NCBI RefSeq assembly: GCF_014203355.1
Contig: NZ_JACHIR010000003.1
Coordinates: forward strand, 310,001 to 374,000
DNA length: 64,000 nucleotides
Reading direction: 5' to 3'
DNA from: Kutzneria kofuensis
Lineage (GTDB): Bacteria > Actinomycetota > Actinomycetes > Mycobacteriales > Pseudonocardiaceae
Shown: one piece after another, positions 59,152 through 64,000 of the stretch
Numbering within the stretch: position 1 is the stretch's first letter
Layout: each line of letters opens with the position of its first letter
Translations under genes and position numbers: made by a program
Notes under the pieces: generated by a model
What the model saw: the letters and a program-made list of their open reading frames with translations, nothing else
Database searches by the model: none
Told to the model about the DNA's origin: nothing

Positions 59152-61650
59152 ATGACCACGCTCGCCAGCTGGCGGCACGGTATCGATCGGATACTGGGGC
59201 CGGACCGGGTGCTGGTGGCACTGCGGCGCGCCCCGTTCACCGTCGGCCTGATCGGCTTGCTGTGGCTGACCGCGATCGGCACCGGCAGCCTGCCCGGCGG
59301 CCCGCCGGACAACCTGTTCGACGTGGTCGCCGTGTCCTGGGACGACCTGGCCGGCGGCCGGCTGTGGACCGTCATCACCAACGGCATGTGGTGTTTCGAC
59401 CTCGCCGGCTACCTGGCGACCACGGTGCTGCTGCTGGTGATCGGCGTGCCGGCGGAGCGCCGGCTCGGTGCCGGGCGCAGCATGCTGGTGCTGCTGGCCT
59501 GCCAGGTCGCCGGCGTGCTGCTGGCGATCCCGCTGGTGCAGCTGGCGGCGCTGACCGGCGAGCCGTGGACGTCGTCGATCGCCGCGGACACGACACTCGG
59601 CATGTCGCCGGGCATCGTCGGCCTCGGGCTGGCGCTGAGCGGCCGGCTGGGCGCGCTGTGGCGCCGGCGGCTGCGGCTGTTCCTGCTGGTCGGCGCCGGC
59701 GTGATGGTGCTGTACTCCGGGACCATCCAGGACGTGGCGCGGCTGGCCGGCGGCCTGGTCGGGCTGGTGATCGGGCTGACGATGCTGGGCCGGCCGCCCC
59801 GCGTCGTGATCAACGCGTCGTCGCGGTCGGAGACGAAGGTGCTGGTCGCGCTGCTCGTCGCGGCGACCGCGCTCGGCCCGATCGCGACCCTGTTCTCCAA
59901 GACGGCGAACGGCCCGCTCGGGCTGCTGCAGATCATGTTCGCGTCGCCGGCCGTCGACGCCGCGACGGTGGCCGAGAACTGCGCCAACGGGTTGCAGGAC
60001 ACCTCCGGCTGCCGCCTGGTCACCGCCGAGACGCTCGGCACCGGCATCGGCTCCGCCGTCACGTCGATCGGGCCGGCGCTGCTGCTGCTCGCCGTCGCCG
60101 AGGGGCTGCGCCGCGGCCGCCGGTTCGCGTGGTGGCTGGCGCTGGTGTTCAACGCCATGCTCGGCCTGAGCTGCGTCGTCTTCATCGGCGGCTACCTGTA
60201 CGGCACGGACGCCAGCCTGAACGACGTCATCCCGAACATCCCGCCGATGCTGCTGCCGTTCGCGGTGTGCGGGCTGTTGCTGGGGACGCGCGGCCTGTTC
60301 ACGGTGACCGCGCCGCAGCGGACCTACCGCCGCCTGGTGGTCGGCCTGTTCGCGACATTCGTTGTCACATCAGCGGTGTACGTCGGCGTCGGCTACCTGG
60401 ACCGGGCGCACTTCAAGCCGGTGCCGGACCTGACACTGCTGCTGACCGACCTGCCGTCCCGCTACCTGCCGCCCGGCTACGCCCTGCTGGCAGACATCGA
60501 CTTCCTGCCCACCGGCGGGTTGGCGATCCTGGTGTGGGAGTACACCGGCACGGTGTTCTGGGTGGTGCTGCTGATCGGGCTGCTGATCAGCTTCTGGCGG
60601 GCCAAGCCCGTGCAGGACGCCGAGGCCACCGTCGCGGCCCGCAAGCTGATGGAGCGCAATGGCGGCTCCTCGTTGGCGTACATGACAACCTGGCCCGGCA
60701 ACCAGTACTGGTTCACGCCCTGCCGGCAGGCCGCGCTGGCCTTCCGGGTGTCGGCGACGGTCGCGTTGACCACCGGCGGCCCGATCGGCGAGCCGGACCA
60801 GCATCGCGAGGTCGTCCTCGGCTTCCAGCAGTTCTGCGCCGACAACGGCTGGACGCCGTGCCTGTACAGCGTCACCGACGAGGTGCGGGACGCGGCCGTG
60901 GCGCTGGGCTGGCGGGCCGTGCAGGTGGCCGAGGACACCGTGGTTCCGTTGGCGGACCTGGAGTTCACCGGCAAGAAGTGGCAGGACGTGCGCACGGCGC
61001 TGAACAAGGCCGGCAAGGAGGGCATCACCGCCGAGTGGCTGTGCTACCCGGACGCGCCGCTGGCGATCACCGACCAGGTGCGGGCCATCTCCGAGGAGTG
61101 GGTGGCCGACAAGGGAATGCCCGAGATGGGCTTCACCCTCGGCGGGCTGGACGAACTCGCCGACCGGTCGGTGCGGTGCCTGATCGCGGTGGACCGGGAC
61201 CGGACCGTGCACGGCGTCACCAGCTGGCTGCCCGTGTACGAGGACGGCGAGGTCGTCGGCTGGACCCTGGACTTCATGCGCCGCCGCGGCGCCGGCTTCC
61301 GCGGCGTCACCGAGTTCATGATCGCCTCGGCGGCGCTGTCGCTGAAGGAGGAGGGCGCCCGGTACCTCAGCCTGTCCGGTGCGCCACTGGCCCGGCTGGA
61401 CCGTGGCGAGGACGTCTCGTCCCTGCAACGGATTCTGGACGTCACCGGGAAGGCGTTGGAGCCGGTGTACGGGTTCCGGTCGCTGCTCAGCTTCAAGGCC
61501 AAGTTCCAGCCCGAGTACCGGCCGCTGTTCATGGCGTATCCGGACGCCTCGGCGCTGCCGGCGATCGGCAACGCCATCGGCCGCGCCTACCTGCCGCACC
61601 TCACGGCGCGGCAGGGGCTGCGGCTGGTGTCCAAACTGCTCAAGAACTGA
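59152..61650 (+). CDS. Rhomboid-like membrane domain fused to lysyl-phosphatidylglycerol synthase domain
   Basis: 832 residues. The N-terminal about 215 residues form a rhomboid-like TM bundle, then more TM helices to about 480, then a cytosolic DUF2156 aminoacyl-phosphatidylglycerol synthase domain (about 490-830) with SSLAYMTTWPGNQYWFTP, FTGKKWQDVRTALNKAGKEG, RAISEEWVADKGMPEMGFTL and SFKAKFQPEYRPLFMAYPD. It should move lysine from Lys-tRNA to phosphatidylglycerol, lowering surface charge. The rhomboid catalytic pair looks lost: G150-M-S152-P for GxSG and R197 in VARLAGG where His is expected. Rhomboid activity is therefore unlikely. ATG with GGAG upstream; 3' overlap of 11 bases with the SDR gene. 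Confidence 0.88.
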   Translation: MTTLASWRHGIDRILGPDRVLVALRRAPFTVGLIGLLWLTAIGTGSLPGGPPDNLFDVVAVSWDDLAGGRLWTVITNGMWCFDLAGYLATTVLLLVIGVPAERRLGAGRSMLVLLACQVAGVLLAIPLVQLAALTGEPWTSSIAADTTLGMSPGIVGLGLALSGRLGALWRRRLRLFLLVGAGVMVLYSGTIQDVARLAGGLVGLVIGLTMLGRPPRVVINASSRSETKVLVALLVAATALGPIATLFSKTANGPLGLLQIMFASPAVDAATVAENCANGLQDTSGCRLVTAETLGTGIGSAVTSIGPALLLLAVAEGLRRGRRFAWWLALVFNAMLGLSCVVFIGGYLYGTDASLNDVIPNIPPMLLPFAVCGLLLGTRGLFTVTAPQRTYRRLVVGLFATFVVTSAVYVGVGYLDRAHFKPVPDLTLLLTDLPSRYLPPGYALLADIDFLPTGGLAILVWEYTGTVFWVVLLIGLLISFWRAKPVQDAEATVAARKLMERNGGSSLAYMTTWPGNQYWFTPCRQAALAFRVSATVALTTGGPIGEPDQHREVVLGFQQFCADNGWTPCLYSVTDEVRDAAVALGWRAVQVAEDTVVPLADLEFTGKKWQDVRTALNKAGKEGITAEWLCYPDAPLAITDQVRAISEEWVADKGMPEMGFTLGGLDELADRSVRCLIAVDRDRTVHGVTSWLPVYEDGEVVGWTLDFMRRRGAGFRGVTEFMIASAALSLKEEGARYLSLSGAPLARLDRGEDVSSLQRILDVTGKALEPVYGFRSLLSFKAKFQPEYRPLFMAYPDASALPAIGNAIGRAYLPHLTARQGLRLVSKLLKN

Positions 61651-62533
61651 GGTAGCGCACGTCGGTCAGCTCCTCGGACAGCTCCCACAGCCGGCGGCCC
61701 ACCCGCGGGTCCGTCGCCTTGGACGAGGGCTTCTCCGGGCGCGGGGCTCCCTTGGTGCGCAGGAGATTGCCGGGGCCGACCAGGGTTCCGCCGGGCAGGT
61801 TCGGCACCGTCGCCGCGTAGAGCGTGGGCATCGCGCCGCCGGCCATGTCCTGCACGAGCGGCTTGGCCAGCACGTCGACCACCGGGTTGCCCAGGCTCTG
61901 GCCCGGCTCGAGGGCGAAGCCCGGGTGCGCGGCGTAGCTGTGGACGTCGGCGCCGGCCAGCCGGCGGTCCAGCTCCAGGGTGAAGATCATGTTGGCCAGC
62001 TTGGAGTTGCCGTAGGCGCGGCCGGCAAGATACCGGCGCTCGTGCTGCGGGTCGGCGAAGTCGAACGGGAAGAACTTGTGGGCCAGGCTGGTGATGTTGA
62101 CGACCCGCGAGCCCGGGCGCAGTGCCGGCAGCAGCAGGCCGGTCAGCGCGAAGTGGCCGAGGTGGTTGGTCCCGAACTGGGCCTCGAAGCCGTCCTTGGT
62201 GGTGCGGCGCTTGGGCACCATCTTCTCGCCGGCGTTGTTGACCAGCAGGTCGATGTGCTCGTGCGCGGCCAGCACCGCCTTGGCCGTCTCCCGGACCCCG
62301 GCCAGGTCGGCCAGGTCGAGGTGCACCAGGTCGACCTTGGCCGCCGGCAGCTTGCGCTGGATGCTCGCGACGGCCTTCTCGCCGCGCTCCGGGTTGCGGG
62401 CGGCGAGCAGCACGTGCGCGCCGTGCTCGGCCAGGCCCAGCACGGCGTGATAGCCGATGCCGCTGTTGGCGCCGGTCACCAGCGCGGTCTTACCGGTGAG
62501 GTCGGGCAGGTCGGCGGGACGCCACGAAGTCAT
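61640..62533 (-). CDS. Short-chain dehydrogenase/reductase
   Basis: 297 residues. TGANSGIGYHAVLGLAEHGA, LLVNNAGEKMVPKRRTT, Ser in RVVNITSLAH, Y-x-x-x-K in GRAYGNSKLANMIF. Similar to retinol-dehydrogenase/WW-oxidoreductase-like SDRs. The ATG at 62533 begins MTSWRPADLPDLTGK; a longer frame runs into the operator. It is divergent from the TetR gene, which likely represses it. Confidence 0.9.
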   Translation of the reverse strand: MTSWRPADLPDLTGKTALVTGANSGIGYHAVLGLAEHGAHVLLAARNPERGEKAVASIQRKLPAAKVDLVHLDLADLAGVRETAKAVLAAHEHIDLLVNNAGEKMVPKRRTTKDGFEAQFGTNHLGHFALTGLLLPALRPGSRVVNITSLAHKFFPFDFADPQHERRYLAGRAYGNSKLANMIFTLELDRRLAGADVHSYAAHPGFALEPGQSLGNPVVDVLAKPLVQDMAGGAMPTLYAATVPNLPGGTLVGPGNLLRTKGAPRPEKPSSKATDPRVGRRLWELSEELTDVRYLSS

Positions 62534-62540
62534 GACCCAA

Positions 62541-62561
62541 AAGTGGCACAAGCTGCCACTT
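62541..62561. promoter_or_regulatory. TetR operator between SDR and tetR
   Basis: AAGTGGCA-CAAGC-TGCCACTT, perfect 8-base arms, with a further related half-site TGACACTTT (62571-62579). It lies 8 bases before the SDR start and 29 before tetR. Confidence 0.7.
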
Positions 62562-62589
62562 GGCGTCAAATGACACTTTCTCCGGTAGC

Positions 62590-63165
62590 ATGACCCGGGT
62601 GACGAAGCTGTGCGGGCTGCGGGAGCGCAAGAAGCAGCAGACCAGGATCGCCCTGGTCGACGCCGCGCTGGCGCTGTTCGAGGCCAAGGGCTTCGAGGCC
62701 ACCACCGTCGAGGAGATCGCCGCCGCCGCGGACGTCTCGCCCCGCACCTTCTTCCGGTACTTCACCGCCAAGGAGGGCGTGCTCCTCGCCGTGCACGACG
62801 AGGAGTTCGACGGGCTCCTGACCGCTCTCGACGGCGCGGCCAGCCTGGCCGAGGCCGTGATCGGCACCATCGGCGGCGACCACGAGCGGTTCCGCCGCGT
62901 GCAGGAGCTGCTCGCCCGCACCCCGGCGCTGCGCGCCGTCTTCCTGGAGCGGGCCGTCGAGCAGGAGCGGCAACTCGTCGACAAGCTCGTACCCGCCGAG
63001 GCCTCCGGCGAACAGATCCTGCGCACCCGGCTGCTCGTCGCCGCCACCTACGCGGCGCTGCGGGTCGCCATCGAGAACTGGCTGACCACCCCCGACTCCA
63101 ACTGCGCGTCTCACGTCAGCCAGGCCCTGGCCATGCTCGACCAGGGCCTCGCCGTCACAGGCTGA
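62590..63165 (+). CDS. TetR-family transcriptional regulator
   Basis: 191 residues. HTH: GLRERKKQQTRIALVDAAL, then VEEIAAAADVSPRTFFRYFT. The ligand domain includes ERFRRVQELLARTPALRAVF. ATG at 62590 gives the conserved N-terminus; an earlier in-frame start would begin inside the operator. It probably represses itself and the divergent SDR. The 3' end overlaps the YggT gene by 11 bases. Confidence 0.92.
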   Translation: MTRVTKLCGLRERKKQQTRIALVDAALALFEAKGFEATTVEEIAAAADVSPRTFFRYFTAKEGVLLAVHDEEFDGLLTALDGAASLAEAVIGTIGGDHERFRRVQELLARTPALRAVFLERAVEQERQLVDKLVPAEASGEQILRTRLLVAATYAALRVAIENWLTTPDSNCASHVSQALAMLDQGLAVTG

Positions 63166-63430
63166 ACAGGATGCCGCGCAGGATGAGCGCGGCGACGAAC
63201 ACCACGGTGAAAGCCAGGTCGATGCCGATGCCGCCGGCGCGGATCGGCGGCATCACCCGGCGCACCGGCGCGATCACCGGCTCGGTGCCGGCGTGGGCCA
63301 GCCTCCGGGCGCGGACCGTCCAGTACGGGCCGCGACCGGCGAGCGACACCCAGTCCAGGATCATCCTGACGATCAGCAGCAGGATGAACAGCGTCACCAC
63401 GAACCCGAGCAGCGTTGCGATCAGGCCCAT
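63155..63430 (-). CDS. YggT-family membrane protein
   Basis: 91 residues with two TM segments (LLGFVVTLFILLLIVRMIL and IDLAFTVVFVAALIL) and the YggT core DWVS...EPVIAPVRRVMPPI. The family is often linked to division or osmotic functions in other bacteria; its role here is unknown. AAGGAGAC precedes the ATG. Unlike the usual actinobacterial setting, it is not beside sepF, wag31 or ftsZ. Confidence 0.9.
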   Translation of the reverse strand: MGLIATLLGFVVTLFILLLIVRMILDWVSLAGRGPYWTVRARRLAHAGTEPVIAPVRRVMPPIRAGGIGIDLAFTVVFVAALILRGILFSL

Positions 63431-63509
63431 CTCGTCTCCTTCGTCTCACCCGTCCAACGTTCGGGCCGGTGGGGAAGTGTCCGATTCGACCTGTCGATAC
63501 GCTCAGCGA

Positions 63510-64000
63510 ATGATCTCCGGCGACGTGGGGGAGCGGGCCGTGGCCAGGGCCACCTGGCGGCTGGTCCCGCTGATGGCCGTCTGCTACTTCTTCGCCTACC
63601 TGGACCGGACCAACCTGTCCGTGGCGGCGTTGACCATGAACAAGGAGCTGGGCCTGTCCGCCACGGCGTACGGGTTCGGCGCGGGGCTGCTGTTCGTCGG
63701 CTACGTGCTGCTGGACGCCCCGAGCAACCTGATCCTGCACCGGGTCGGCGCGCGGGTGTGGATGGCCCGGATCATGGTGGTGTGGGGGATCGTGGCCGCC
63801 GCGTGCGCCGCCATCCAGGGCGAGGTCAGCTTCTACGTGCTGCGCTTCCTGCTCGGCGTCGCCGAGGCCGGCTTCTTCCCGGGCATGATCCTCTACCTGA
63901 GCTACTGGTTCCCGGCGGCGCGGCGGGCCACCGTCACCGGCCTGTTCATGATCGCCGTGCCGCTGTCCACGGCAGTGGGCGCGCCGCTCGGCGGGCTGCT
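63510..64000 (+). CDS. MFS permease, anion:cation symporter (ACS) type, 5' part
   Basis: The gene runs off the right edge; 163 residues are visible. It begins MISGDVGERAVARATWRL and has the ACS signature CYFFAYLDRTNLSVAAL in TM1, then GLLFVGYVLLDAPSNLIL, GVAEAGFFPGMILYLSYWF and FMIAVPLSTAVG. ACS permeases import organic anions such as sugar acids, tartrate or phthalate. ATG start; GATACGCT upstream may be the -10. Confidence 0.88.
   Translation, partial: MISGDVGERAVARATWRLVPLMAVCYFFAYLDRTNLSVAALTMNKELGLSATAYGFGAGLLFVGYVLLDAPSNLILHRVGARVWMARIMVVWGIVAAACAAIQGEVSFYVLRFLLGVAEAGFFPGMILYLSYWFPAARRATVTGLFMIAVPLSTAVGAPLGGL

Noticed and set aside
63111-63740. Minus-strand 209-codon frame at the right edge
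   Set aside because: It overlaps three better genes; the + strand from 63510 has a clear ACS-type MFS sequence.
1-64000. tRNA, rRNA or riboswitch genes
   Set aside because: No cloverleaf with CCA-type end, rRNA-like stretch or known riboswitch core was seen by eye; gaps are short. A covariance search could still reveal one.

Overview
This is high-GC actinomycete DNA with tightly packed genes and many GTG starts. Likely leaderless promoters, a perfect actinobacterial SOS box (TCGAAC-N4-GTTCGA), an F420-type luciferase-like enzyme, HelY and Eis homologues and NRPS genes suggest a Pseudonocardiales- or Streptomyces-like soil organism. The sequence alone does not fix the genus. I see no tRNA, rRNA, CRISPR array or intact insertion sequence, and no gene-free stretch longer than 300 bases.

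Region 1 (1-5.8 kb) is the right edge of a nonribosomal peptide cluster. It holds the end of an NRPS (partial C, then A, PCP and epimerization domains), an MFS exporter and a cytochrome P450, joined by ATGA overlaps. Region 2 (5.9-10.9 kb) is a set of small regulator/enzyme pairs: GNAT, TetR plus hydrolase, PadR plus membrane protein, a VOC protein and a PPOX flavoprotein. Region 3 (11-16.5 kb) carries a secreted beta-helix/FnIII protein, an F420 luciferase-like oxidoreductase and a secreted GH27 alpha-galactosidase. Region 4 (16.6-25.6 kb) holds a broken beta-lactamase-like lipoprotein gene, an IclR regulator divergent from pobA, an SOS-controlled AlkB-like gene, an SDR/XRE pair, a secreted S1 protease, a phytoene-dehydrogenase-like protein and a HAD phosphatase.

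Region 5 (25.8-36.8 kb) is dominated by secreted proteins: a full-length homologue of animal galactocerebrosidase (GH59) with a ricin-B lectin tail, a Tat-exported glutaminase-like protein with a lectin tail, an S1 protease and a small lectin-like protein. Between them sit an ArsR/imine-reductase pair, a PPOX protein, a STAND regulator and a family of palindromic repeats. One repeat copy forms the C-terminus of the imine reductase.

Region 6 (36.8-46.9 kb) is a purine-catabolism island. A leftward operon (OHCU decarboxylase, HIU hydrolase, uricase) takes urate to allantoin. A rightward six-gene operon (hyi, glxR, gcl, glxK, allB, alc) takes allantoin to ureidoglycolate and glyoxylate to phosphoglycerate. 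Between them lies a regulator joining a thiamine-binding-like domain to a YheO-type HTH. A ureidoglycolate-cleaving enzyme is not visible. A cytosolic 5'-nucleotidase follows.

Region 7 (46.9-64 kb) is mostly core-like: DinB, a family 2 glycosyltransferase, a DUF302 protein, an FtsX-ectodomain-like membrane protein, a subtilase with Glu in place of the catalytic His, a Gfo/Idh oxidoreductase, a Pol I-like polymerase, HelY helicase, a DUF4333 protein, an Eis acetyltransferase, a rhomboid-like/lysyl-phosphatidylglycerol synthase fusion, an SDR/TetR pair, YggT and the start of an MFS permease.
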